A DNA stretch of 64,000 nt from Kiritimatiellia bacterium. Its GTDB lineage: Bacteria; Verrucomicrobiota; Kiritimatiellia; RFP12; UBA1067. The notes under the pieces are model-generated. The model did no database searches. It saw only the letters and a program-made list of their open reading frames with translations, and had not been told where the DNA came from. Where the stretch lies: assembly GCA_016296065.1 (NCBI GenBank), contig JAEDKA010000013.1, positions 1 to 64,000 on the forward strand, in the 5' to 3' direction. This document shows positions 14,600-21,453 of this stretch, one piece after another. The first letter of the stretch is position 1. Each line of letters begins with the position of its first letter. The position numbers were made by a program, and so were the translations under genes.

Positions 14600-14632
14600 G
14601 CAGTCAGTCGCGGAGCGGACCCCTTGTTGCGG
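14600..14632. repeat. Degenerate copy of the window-start hairpin
   Basis: CAGTCAGTCGCGGAGCGGAC followed by CCCTTGTTGCG matches 3-35 except for loss of an ACG triplet in the right arm and one C. Confidence 0.55.
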
Positions 14633-14660
14633 TATGACTATCTGTAAAAGGGTGCAGAGA

Positions 14661-16448
14661 ATGAAGAGAATGTCATTTGTCTTTGGCTTGGCGGCGGTTG
14701 CGGTGAGCACGGCGCTCCCGGCGGCGACAGTGTCCGTGAGCAGCGAGGACGTGTTCGCGGACGCCTACATCTGGATGCGCGGCATGGCGATCGACAAGAA
14801 CGGAAACCACATCCTCGACGTCGGCGAGATCACCAACTCCCTCAACACCGTCGTGCTCACCACCGGCTCCTACGGCAAAGAGGGGCACAAGCCCGTCATC
14901 TCCAACGAGTTTGTGCGCATGCCCGGACGCGGCGTGGGGCGGCAGATGCAGACGCTCTACTTCCCGCAAGACGTCGTCTGGACGAACGAGACGCAGACGC
15001 TCGGCTATGTCACCCCATGCGCCGCGTCGTGCGGCACGCCGCTCACGGGCTTCGACAGCCAATACACCTGGATCGTCCGCTTCCGCCCCGACTTCTCCGA
15101 GCCGGTGCTGGACACCCAGTGGCTGCTCGGATTCGGCTACGGCGCCTCGCGCGGCATGATGTTCGGCCTGGCCGGGACCAGCACGGAGTGGCGCAAGCTC
15201 CAGATTCACACGTACAACAGCAGCTGGGATCTGGGCGAGAGCTTCGTGATTTCCAACGGCTGCGGCTGGGTGGACTTCGCCGTGACGGTGGACGGGCAGA
15301 ATGTGACGGCGTATCTGATCAAGGACGGATTGACGACGCCGGACGGAAACACCGACATCGGCCTTCTGAAGCGGGTGTCGCAGACATACGCGGACACGGT
15401 GAACCTCGTTCCGAATCCCGGAACCGTCTTGCGCTTCGGAACGGAATCCCCCCAGAACGGCACATACAAGATGCCCCCGACCAGTTCTGGCAACCACTAC
15501 AAGTGCTTCAGGGGCAGCATCCAGCAGTTCGCGTGCTGGAAGCGGACGCTTTCCGAGCAGGAGGTCCTGGCGGCGTTCGGCTGGCCGCGCGCGGAGACGT
15601 GGCGCGTGGGCGTCGAGAACGACGCGACGACGGAGCTTTCCGCCGACACGGCGCCGGAGGGCGGTTTCGACGTGGACGGCGAGCTGTGGCCCGTTCCGAA
15701 CGGCGGACTCACGAACGGGGTGTCCGTCACGTTTAAGTTCCCGATTGAGGCCGGGTATGACGACGGCCGCGCGCAGATCTTCCGCTGGAAGGCGACGAGC
15801 AACTCGGCGGAGGGCCGGCTGGGCGTGGCGGTCAACGGCAAGCCGCTCGGCAACCGTTCGATCAAGGCGGGCGCGACGCAGAGGTGGTTCGTGCCGGCGG
15901 CGGCGCTCATTGTCGGCACGAACACGCTCACCGTCACGCGCATCGACAGCGGAACGGGTGTGGTGACGCTCGACGCGGCGGTGCTCGGCGGCGGCTGGCA
16001 GGTGGGCAGGCGCGACGACGACTGGAGTGACTTCGGACACGAGGGGCTTGTGTACGACGAGTACCACGTGGTGGATGGCAACATGCGCCACGTGCCGCGC
16101 GCGATGCTGTACACGGGCGACGGCAACCACATGAGCTGGCACGCGGTGATGCCGCAGTCGCTAGCGGGGGAGTACGACTGGATTCTCCACTTCCGCACGG
16201 GCCCCGAAGGCGGTGGAACGGGAACGCGCCTTTGCATCGACTTGAACGGCGAGCGCCTCGCGACGAAGGACGCGCCTGGCACGAAAACGGACCATCCTTT
16301 CGCCATCCCACGCGAGCTGCTGAAGGCGGGCGAAAACGTGTTTTCGTTCCTCAACGACACGCAGTCCGGCATGGACTCCATTTCCATCGACTCCGTCTGG
16401 CTCGAGCCGGTCGCCCCGCTCAACGGCACGTTGCTGAGAGTGCAGTAG
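14661..16448 (+). CDS. Secreted LamG/lectin-like protein with C-terminal carbohydrate-binding-like modules
   Basis: A 595-residue exported protein. The start at 14661 (MKRMSFVFGLAAVAVSTALPAA) gives a clean signal peptide; the frame is open 9 codons earlier. Residues about 90-300 form a concanavalin-type (LamG-like) domain (YTWIVRFRPDFSEPVLDTQW, GWVDFAVTVDGQNVTAYL, FRGSIQQFACWKRTLSEQEVLAAFGWPR). The last 270 residues are two jelly-roll-like modules (VTFKFPIEAG..., LRLCIDLNGERLAT..., ENVFSFLNDTQSGMDSISID) like those on polysaccharide lyases. No catalytic motif is visible, so binding or scaffolding of glycans outside the cell is the best reading. Confidence 0.7.
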   Translation: MKRMSFVFGLAAVAVSTALPAATVSVSSEDVFADAYIWMRGMAIDKNGNHILDVGEITNSLNTVVLTTGSYGKEGHKPVISNEFVRMPGRGVGRQMQTLYFPQDVVWTNETQTLGYVTPCAASCGTPLTGFDSQYTWIVRFRPDFSEPVLDTQWLLGFGYGASRGMMFGLAGTSTEWRKLQIHTYNSSWDLGESFVISNGCGWVDFAVTVDGQNVTAYLIKDGLTTPDGNTDIGLLKRVSQTYADTVNLVPNPGTVLRFGTESPQNGTYKMPPTSSGNHYKCFRGSIQQFACWKRTLSEQEVLAAFGWPRAETWRVGVENDATTELSADTAPEGGFDVDGELWPVPNGGLTNGVSVTFKFPIEAGYDDGRAQIFRWKATSNSAEGRLGVAVNGKPLGNRSIKAGATQRWFVPAAALIVGTNTLTVTRIDSGTGVVTLDAAVLGGGWQVGRRDDDWSDFGHEGLVYDEYHVVDGNMRHVPRAMLYTGDGNHMSWHAVMPQSLAGEYDWILHFRTGPEGGGTGTRLCIDLNGERLATKDAPGTKTDHPFAIPRELLKAGENVFSFLNDTQSGMDSISIDSVWLEPVAPLNGTLLRVQ

Positions 16449-16514
16449 GCATGTCGCTGGGAGACTGGAAAACGATCAAGAAGAGGTGCGGATTTGCGGT
16501 GCTGCGCGGGTATA

Positions 16515-16540
16515 CGGGAAGAAGGGGATTTGGTATAATG
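16515..16540 (+). promoter_or_regulatory. Repeated 26-bp extended -10 promoter cassette, copy C
   Basis: Same 26 bases as at 65 and 4012; TATAAT at 16534-16539. A diverged GCGGATTTGCGGTGCTGCGCG unit lies just upstream. It serves the small secreted peptide gene at 16567. Confidence 0.75.
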
Positions 16541-16566
16541 TATGTAGAAACGAAAGGAGCCATGGA

Positions 16567-16671
16567 ATGAAAAGACTGATGGTTGTTGTTGCGGTTGCGC
16601 TTGCGTCGGTTATGGCGATTGCCGCGCAGTGCGAGGGCAAGCGCTACTGCGCTCAGCATGGAGGGAAGTGA
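16567..16671 (+). CDS. Tiny exported peptide with two cysteines (34 aa)
   Basis: MKRLMVVVAVALASVMAIAA is a textbook signal peptide; cleavage after AIAA would leave a 14-residue basic peptide QCEGKRYCAQHGGK with two Cys. The SD (AAAGGAGC at 16554-16561) and the promoter cassette upstream support expression. It could be a secreted peptide, or a lipoprotein-like anchor. No family recognised. Confidence 0.5.
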   Translation: MKRLMVVVAVALASVMAIAAQCEGKRYCAQHGGK

Positions 16672-16796
16672 AAATATAATTGTCGCGAGACCGTTCGCGC
16701 CGTTAGAGAATTGGTACTCATCGGCCGACGATCTGCACATCATGTACATCACCGAGGTGCTGGCGGTGCGAAGGTGCCGATAGGGGAAGCGTGCTC

Positions 16797-17276
16797 ATGA
16801 CTGTGCGCCGTGCGATAGTCTACGCCATCCTCCTTGCGACTGCGGTGTCGCTGTGGCTTTTCACGCACAGCGCGAGAGCTCAGGTCAGGCGTGTGTTCGC
16901 CGACGTCGAGAGGCTGGCGGCGAAGGAGCCGGGAGAGCCCGTGATGGAATGCGCAGGAAAGTCGCAGGCGCTTGCGCGCCATTTTAAGGGCGGGTGTACG
17001 GTCATCGACCCTCAGCACGGCCTCAAGGCATCCTATTCCCAAGACGACATCGCTGGTGGTCTGCTGGTTTTCCGATCCGGGGCGAGGAAGATCGCCGTGG
17101 AGTTCCGAGAACTCGAAATCAGCATCGATGGTCCCGAAGCCAGGGTAGAGGGGTGGATCGATTACTCGGGGACCGAGGCGACTTCGCCAAGATACAAACC
17201 GAGGGCCGATAAGTTCATTGCGCACCTTGAAAAGACAGACGGCAAGTGGCTCTTTTCAAGAATCGAGGTTCCGTGA
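16797..17276 (+). CDS. Membrane-anchored or exported protein, NTF2-like fold possible
   Basis: A 159-residue protein. ATG at 16797 is preferred to GTG at 16791 because it is better spaced from AGGGGAAG. An N-terminal segment (VYAILLATAVSLWLFTHSARAQ) is a TM anchor or signal peptide. The rest has alternating strands and helices (FADVERLAAKEP, QALARHFKGGCTVID, KIAVEFRELEISI, ARVEGWIDYSG, HLEKTDGKWLFSRIEV) that look like an NTF2/SnoaL-type cone fold by pattern only. Function unknown. Confidence 0.55.
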   Translation: MTVRRAIVYAILLATAVSLWLFTHSARAQVRRVFADVERLAAKEPGEPVMECAGKSQALARHFKGGCTVIDPQHGLKASYSQDDIAGGLLVFRSGARKIAVEFRELEISIDGPEARVEGWIDYSGTEATSPRYKPRADKFIAHLEKTDGKWLFSRIEVP

Positions 17277-17286
17277 GACCTGCGGG

Positions 17287-17297
17287 GACAGACCCCG
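17287..17297. repeat. GCGGGG/CCCCGC hairpin after the NTF2-like gene
   Basis: GCGGGG-ACAGA-CCCCGC starts at 17282 and ends at 17298, a few bases after the stop codon at 17276. It has no T-run but could still shape the transcript end. Confidence 0.4.
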
Positions 17298-17329
17298 CGA
17301 AACGCTGATTTTCAGGGGTTTTGCTGCGT

Positions 17330-17479
17330 ATGGTTGGTGCTGCGCTGCTTCTGCTTCTTGTGATATGCGGCATGATCGTGTTCTGGCAAGGGTGGCGGTT
17401 GAAGATGCCCGGGATACAGGTGAGATGTCAGGCTATCACAGGAACAATTGGCTGTAGTGCGTACTACTCCCTGCCGTAA
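17330..17479 (+). CDS. Small single-TM protein candidate (49 aa)
   Basis: MVGAALLLLLVICGMIVFWQ is a strong membrane segment, followed by a short basic tail with three Cys (RCQAITGTIGCSAYYSLP). The SD is weak (AGGGG at 17314-17318). Too short for a family call. Confidence 0.35.
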   Translation: MVGAALLLLLVICGMIVFWQGWRLKMPGIQVRCQAITGTIGCSAYYSLP

Positions 17480-17504
17480 TTGCGAATGATAGAGATGCGC
17501 AATA

Positions 17505-17513
17505 TGCTATAAT
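17505..17513 (+). promoter_or_regulatory. Extended -10 promoter of the zinc-repeat gene
   Basis: TGCTATAAT with -10 at 17508-17513; no -35 seen. The SD AAAGGA follows at 17522-17527 and the ATG at 17536. Confidence 0.6.
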
Positions 17514-17535
17514 ATGCATCGAAAGGAAAACTGAC

Positions 17536-17793
17536 ATGGCGACAAAATGCAGACATTGCGGTTCGACGAGCTACGGACACGGCTGCTCGTACGGCCCAAA
17601 CCGGCTTCATGAGCATCGCGATGACGAGAAGCACTGCGAATGGTGCGGCTCGTCCAGCTACGGACATGGGTGCGCGTATGGTCCGGACCGGCTGCACCGG
17701 CATGGTCCGGGAGGCAACAAGTGCATCTGGTGCGGCTCGACGGCCAACGGCTCGGGCTGTCCGTACTCCCCGACGCGTCGCCATGAAAAGTGA
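17536..17793 (+). CDS. Three-repeat Cys/His (probable zinc-binding) mini-protein
   Basis: An 85-residue protein made of three 29-residue repeats: CxxCGS(S/T)xxGxGCxY(G/S)PxRxH. Cysteines are at 5, 8, 17; 34, 37, 46; 63, 66, 75. Histidines are at 25/27, 54/56 and 83. Each unit offers three Cys and one or two His, a set suited to one zinc ion, so up to three zinc sites are expected. No signal peptide or TM, so cytoplasmic. The third repeat has Lys at the second His position. A role in binding nucleic acid or protein is inferred only from the ribbon-like pattern. Confidence 0.7.
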   Translation: MATKCRHCGSTSYGHGCSYGPNRLHEHRDDEKHCEWCGSSSYGHGCAYGPDRLHRHGPGGNKCIWCGSTANGSGCPYSPTRRHEK

Positions 17794-17857
17794 TGACTAC
17801 GGGCAGCCGCTTGTCGCGCGCCTTGAAAACGACCTGAAGCGAGAGGAGTGCCCATAA
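17783..17857 (+). CDS. 24-residue ORF overlapping the zinc-repeat stop
   Basis: MKSDDYGQPLVARLENDLKR then EECP; it overlaps the preceding gene by 11 bases. It might be translated by coupling, or be chance. It has no own SD. Confidence 0.25.
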   Translation: MKSDDYGQPLVARLENDLKREECP

Positions 17858-17907
17858 CATGTGCATGAAAACTGTGGAGTGGTTAATATCACGCGGCGGA
17901 TTTGCAA

Positions 17908-18369
17908 ATGAAAGCTGACTTCTCAATTGTCCTGCTGCGGCCGGAGATTCCGCACAACACGGGCGCCATCGGGCGGCTGTGCGTGGGGCTGGGCGTTCCG
18001 CTCCATCTCGTGCGGCCGCTCGGCTTTGCGCTCGACGACCGCTATGTCGCGCGGGCGGGGCTGGACTACTGGCCGCACCTCGACCTCATGATACACGACA
18101 CGTGGGAGGACTATCTCGCGTCCGTCCAGCCGCGGCGCTTCCATTTCCTCTCGACGCACGGCGAGAAGTCGCTCTACGACTGCAGCTTCGAGCCGGGCGA
18201 CGCGCTTGTGTTCGGCAACGAGTCGTCCGGACTCCCCAAGGACTTCTACGAACGCTACCGCGAGTCGCTTTTCCGCATTCCGATGCCGGGCGAGCACGCG
18301 CGCAGCATCAACCTCGCCAACGCCGTCTCCATCGCGGCCTACGAGTGCTACAGGCAGCTGAGCCGATAG
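17908..18369 (+). CDS. trmL: tRNA (cytidine/uridine(34)-2'-O)-methyltransferase TrmL
   Basis: A 153-residue SPOUT methyltransferase: VLLRPEIPHNTGAIGRLCVG (motif 1), LVFGNESSGLP (motif 2) and FRIPMPGEHARSINLANAVSIAAYE (motif 3) form the trefoil-knot SAM site. TrmL methylates the wobble ribose of tRNA-Leu isoacceptors. Length is normal. The ATG at 17908 follows a half CGGCGGATTTGC unit and has no clear SD. Confidence 0.88.
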   Translation: MKADFSIVLLRPEIPHNTGAIGRLCVGLGVPLHLVRPLGFALDDRYVARAGLDYWPHLDLMIHDTWEDYLASVQPRRFHFLSTHGEKSLYDCSFEPGDALVFGNESSGLPKDFYERYRESLFRIPMPGEHARSINLANAVSIAAYECYRQLSR

Positions 18370-18379
18370 CAGATACGCG

Positions 18380-18458
18380 GCGGATGTGCCGCGGCATAAA
18401 GGCTGTGTCCTGGACTCCAAATCCAGCGATGTCGGTTCGACACCGGCTGTCCGTGCCA
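18380..18458 (+). tRNA. Degenerate tRNA-Trp(CCA)-like sequence
   Basis: The 3' half is tRNA-like: anticodon stem-loop CTGGA-CTCCAAA-TCCAG (anticodon CCA), 4-base variable region, T-arm GTCGG-TTCGACA-CCGGC, acceptor strand TGTCCGT, discriminator G and an encoded CCA. The 5' half is not: GCGGATG (18380-18386) can pair with TGTCCGT using three G-U pairs, but no normal 4-bp D stem forms and the 5' half overlaps a CGCGGCGGATGTGCCGCGG hairpin unit. Possibly a tRNA pseudogene, an insertion scar or a strongly divergent tRNA. Confidence 0.35.
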
Positions 18459-18498
18459 ATCGTGGTCGAAGGGCTCGTAAAAAATCGCAGATACCCCC

Positions 18499-18527
18499 TT
18501 GCGCGCATCACGGGGATATGGTATACT
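18499..18527 (+). promoter_or_regulatory. Promoter of the Arg-fMet-Pro tRNA cluster
   Basis: TTGCGC (18499-18504), 17 bp, TATACT (18522-18527) with TG at 18519-18520. tRNA-Arg begins 19 bp later. Confidence 0.65.
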
Positions 18528-18546
18528 ATCTCCCGTTTTCCGATTT

Positions 18547-18623
18547 GGGGCTGTAGCTCAACTGGATAGAGCATCAGACTACGAATCTGAGGGTTGTGGG
18601 TTCGACTCCCGCCAGCCCCGCCA
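18547..18623 (+). tRNA. tRNA-Arg (ACG)
   Basis: Acceptor GGGGCTG/CAGCCCC, anticodon loop CTACGAA, TTCGACT T-loop, encoded CCA. Confidence 0.95.
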
Positions 18624-18640
18624 TTCGGAAGGCGCCAGAT

Positions 18641-18717
<77 letters not shown>

Positions 18718-18735
18718 ATTTTTCTGGCATTACGT

Positions 18736-18812
18736 CGGACCGTAGCGCAGCCTGGTAGCGCGTTTGCTTGGGGTGCAAAAGGTCACGAGTTCAAATCTCG
18801 TCGGTCCGACCA
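18736..18812 (+). tRNA. tRNA-Pro (GGG)
   Basis: Acceptor CGGACCG/CGGTCCG, anticodon loop TTGGGGT, encoded CCA. Confidence 0.93.
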
Positions 18813-18862
18813 TTGAAAACCGCATTGATATGCGGATTGTCACGGTCCGAAGAGGGTTGTAT

Positions 18863-18899
18863 CTGCCCCTTTTAGGGAAAACTTTTTCCCTAAAGGCAG
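18863..18899 (+). terminator. Long hairpin after the tRNA cluster
   Basis: Inner arms TTTAGGGAAA and TTTCCCTAAA (10 bp) are extended by outer arms CTGCC and GGCAG with a small bulge. It probably ends the tRNA transcript, although there is no T-run after the stem. Confidence 0.55.
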
Positions 18900-19030
18900 G
18901 AGTCCCATGCCAAAAACGGCAAAGGCGAGAACGAACGCCCCGTCCGGCCATGCGGCGAGCGCGGTGTCCATCGTCGTGACGGCACGCCGACGACCTCCGC
19001 GAGATCGGAATACATTCTGTCGCTGTCGGG

Positions 19031-19059
19031 TTGAGAATCGGCGCGGAATTTGGTACAAT
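19031..19059 (+). promoter_or_regulatory. Promoter of upp and the salvage/signalling cluster
   Basis: TTGAGA (19031-19036), 17 bp, TACAAT (19054-19059) with TG at 19051-19052. It lies 67 bp before the upp start. Confidence 0.65.
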
Positions 19060-19126
19060 AGAATCATGAGGAAAAACGGATTACCATAAAAATTTCCTAA
19101 TTATCAACTTCGAAAACCAAAAGCCC

Positions 19127-19747
19127 ATGCATACCGTACTTACCCATCCGCTGGTCAAGCACCGCGTCACGCTCATGCGCGACATCAACACCAAGCCGAA
19201 GCAGTTCCGCGAGCTTGTCAACGAGATCACGGAGTTCCTCGCGATCGAGAGCCTGAAGGACCTGCGCACGGTGGAGGTTCCGGTCACCACGCCGGTCGCG
19301 AAGACGACGGGAGTCAAGATCGAGGACTCGATCGTGATCGTTCCGATCCTGCGCGCCGGCATGGGAATGCTCGACGCGATGCTGCACGTCCTGCCGTACG
19401 CGAAGGTCGGGGTTCTCGGGATGCAGCGCAACGAGGAGACGGCCGAGCCCGTGCCGTACTACGCGAAGGTTCCGCCGGCTAAGAACGACGAGCTCGCGAT
19501 CGTGATCGATCCGATGCTCGCGACGGGCGGCAGCGCGTGCGACGCATTCGCGCAGCTCAAGAAGCTCGGCTACAGGCGAATCGTGTTCCTCAACCTCATC
19601 GCCGCGCCGGAGGGCATCGCGAAGGTCGAGAGGGAGCATCCTGACGTGCCTGTGTTCACTGCTGCGAAGGACGAGCGGCTCAACAGCCACTTCTACATCG
19701 TCCCCGGTCTTGGCGACGCGGGAGACCGCATTTTCGGCACACTCTGA
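19127..19747 (+). CDS. upp: Uracil phosphoribosyltransferase
   Basis: A 206-residue UPRT converting uracil and PRPP to UMP. Family marks: MHTVLTHPLVKHRVTLMRD at the N-terminus, IVPILRAGMGMLDAML, AIVIDPMLATGGSA (PRPP loop, about residues 124-137) and the C-terminal GLGDAGDRIFGT. Length is standard. No good SD is seen before the ATG. First gene of a tightly packed cluster that ends with nucleobase permeases. Confidence 0.93.
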   Translation: MHTVLTHPLVKHRVTLMRDINTKPKQFRELVNEITEFLAIESLKDLRTVEVPVTTPVAKTTGVKIEDSIVIVPILRAGMGMLDAMLHVLPYAKVGVLGMQRNEETAEPVPYYAKVPPAKNDELAIVIDPMLATGGSACDAFAQLKKLGYRRIVFLNLIAAPEGIAKVEREHPDVPVFTAAKDERLNSHFYIVPGLGDAGDRIFGTL

Positions 19748-19755
19748 CAGGCATA

Positions 19756-21453
19756 ATGACTTTCGCCGCCAGCAAGTTCGCAAAATTCCTGCCCACCGCG
19801 ACTTTCGCGATGGCGGTCGAGTATTTGATGGGGCTGTCCGACAGCGTCATATGCGGGCAGATCATCGGCGAAGACGGGCTTTCGGTAATCAACCTGATGC
19901 AGCCGGTGTTCAACGTGGTGTCGTTCTTCGCGCTGCTGGTCGGAACCGGGACGAGCGTCCTCTACGCGATGGAGATGGGGCGCTTCGACCGCAGGCGCGC
20001 GAGCGAGCTGCTTACGCAGGGCCTCTGGTCCGCGCTTGGGTTCGGGCTTCTCCTCATGGGCGCTCTCGCGCTCTCGCGCAACGCGGCGACTGCCGCGTTC
20101 GGCGTTTCTGGGGCGGTGCTCTCCGGAGCGCGTGAGTACTGGGTGTGGTTCCTCCCGTGCGCTGTCCTCGAGCCGCTGTCGTTCTACTTCTCGTCCATGT
20201 GCTATGCCGACGGCGACGGACGCATCTGCGCCGGCGCCTACACGGCGCAGCTTCTCGGCAACTGCGCGCTCTCGATTCCGCTCACGATGCGCTACGGCTT
20301 CGCCGGATGCGCCATCGGCACGACGGTCGGGCACCTCATGGCCCTCTGCGTCCTTCTCATGCATCTGCGGCGCGAGGAGAACTCCATGGCGTTCGTGCGC
20401 CACTTCTCGTTCAAGGACACGTGGAGCATATGCGCGTGCGCGCTCGGCGACGCGAGCATCCGCCTCTGCCAGGCGGGCCTAACGCTGATGCTCAACCTCT
20501 ACGTCATATCCCGCTTCGGCGAGGGGAGGCTCCCCGTCCTCGCCGCAGTCCTGGCGATTCTCGGCGTGAGCGAGGCGTTCGACGGCGTCGCGACGGCGGC
20601 GCAGCCGCTTGCGAGCGTGTACATAGGCGAGAAGAACGACCGCCTGACGCGCCGCATCATGCGCCTTGCCTCGTGCGTGTCTGCGTCCGAGGGGCTCTTG
20701 CTCACGCTGCTCCTCGTCGCGTTCCCGCAGCTTGTCGTCTCCATGGTCGGCATAACCGATCCGTCGCTCGCCGACGCGGCGCGCACTGCGGTGCGCATCG
20801 TCTCGCTCGGGCTCGTCGGCACTGCGTTCGTGATGCTGCTGAACTCGTACTACACCTTCCGCGTCCGCGAGGGGCTCGCCGTCGGCGTGACGGCGCTTTC
20901 CACGTTCGTGCTGCCCGTCGCGCTGGCGCCGGCGGCCGGCTGGCTCTTCGGCGAGCGCGGCGTATGGTCCGCGCTCGCGGTCAGTCCCTACGCCGCCATC
21001 GGCATCGTCGCGGCGTACGTCGCGTACAGGTGTGGGCGCGGGGTGTTCCCGCTCTTCCTTGACCGCGCGCGCATCAGGCGCTCGCGCGTCTACGACCTCG
21101 TGCTGGACGCGAAGTCCATCTGCGACGTGTCCGCGACGGTAGGCAGGTTCCTCGGCACTCGCAAGGGGATGGACGAGCGCAAGGCGGGGCTCGTGTCGCT
21201 TCTCGTCGAGGAGACGCTGATGCTGGTGAAGGACCGCAACCCTGGCCGCAGGACGCATGCCGAGATCTCCGTCGACTGGTCGAACGGCGTCGTGATAGTT
21301 GTGCGCGACGACGGGATACTCTTCGACATAACGGACGCAGACTCGACGGCTTCCTCGCTTCGCGCGTACCTCGTGGCCAACCTGATGGTCGAGATACCGG
21401 CGCGGCGCAACATGACGACAACGGGATTCAACAGGAACATGTTCAGGCTATGA
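19756..21453 (+). CDS. MATE-family transporter fused to a C-terminal GHKL (RsbW-like) domain
   Basis: A 565-residue protein. Residues 1-430 are a MATE exporter with about 12 membrane helices (MGLSDSVICGQIIGEDGLSV, ADGDGRICAGAYTAQLLGNC, GYVA-type repeats). Residues about 440-565 are soluble and look like an anti-sigma/GHKL ATPase: LVSLLVEETLMLVKD resembles the N box and IVVRDDGILFDITD the G1 box, although the lid and G2 are short. It is 8 bp after upp and overlaps the next gene by 4 bp. The same kind of domain ends the phosphatase two genes later. A transporter whose cytoplasmic tail takes part in partner switching is the best guess. Confidence 0.75.
   Translation: MTFAASKFAKFLPTATFAMAVEYLMGLSDSVICGQIIGEDGLSVINLMQPVFNVVSFFALLVGTGTSVLYAMEMGRFDRRRASELLTQGLWSALGFGLLLMGALALSRNAATAAFGVSGAVLSGAREYWVWFLPCAVLEPLSFYFSSMCYADGDGRICAGAYTAQLLGNCALSIPLTMRYGFAGCAIGTTVGHLMALCVLLMHLRREENSMAFVRHFSFKDTWSICACALGDASIRLCQAGLTLMLNLYVISRFGEGRLPVLAAVLAILGVSEAFDGVATAAQPLASVYIGEKNDRLTRRIMRLASCVSASEGLLLTLLLVAFPQLVVSMVGITDPSLADAARTAVRIVSLGLVGTAFVMLLNSYYTFRVREGLAVGVTALSTFVLPVALAPAAGWLFGERGVWSALAVSPYAAIGIVAAYVAYRCGRGVFPLFLDRARIRRSRVYDLVLDAKSICDVSATVGRFLGTRKGMDERKAGLVSLLVEETLMLVKDRNPGRRTHAEISVDWSNGVVIVVRDDGILFDITDADSTASSLRAYLVANLMVEIPARRNMTTTGFNRNMFRL

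Larger units (their letters stand above)
18813..19126. other. Gap between tRNA-Pro and upp
   Basis: No supported gene. It holds the hairpin at 18863-18899, the upp promoter (19031-19059) and a 7-codon ORF (19066-19089, MRKNGLP). A 60-codon frame from 18907 runs through this promoter and is judged spurious. Confidence 0.5.

Noticed and set aside
16451..16570. A 39-codon frame (MSLGDWKTIKKRCGFAVLRG...) running through promoter cassette C
   Set aside because: It reads straight through the hairpin unit, promoter and SD of the peptide gene at 16567 and has no SD; the copies of the cassette are not in a common reading frame with their genes.
1..18400. Intact prophage
   Set aside because: Phage-like families (ORF6N, HigBA, coiled-coil protein) are present but no integrase, terminase, portal, capsid or tail genes.
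18907..19089. 60-codon frame starting MPKTAKARTNAPSG before upp
   Set aside because: It runs over the upp promoter and its composition looks random; the weak GGAG upstream is within the hairpin flank.
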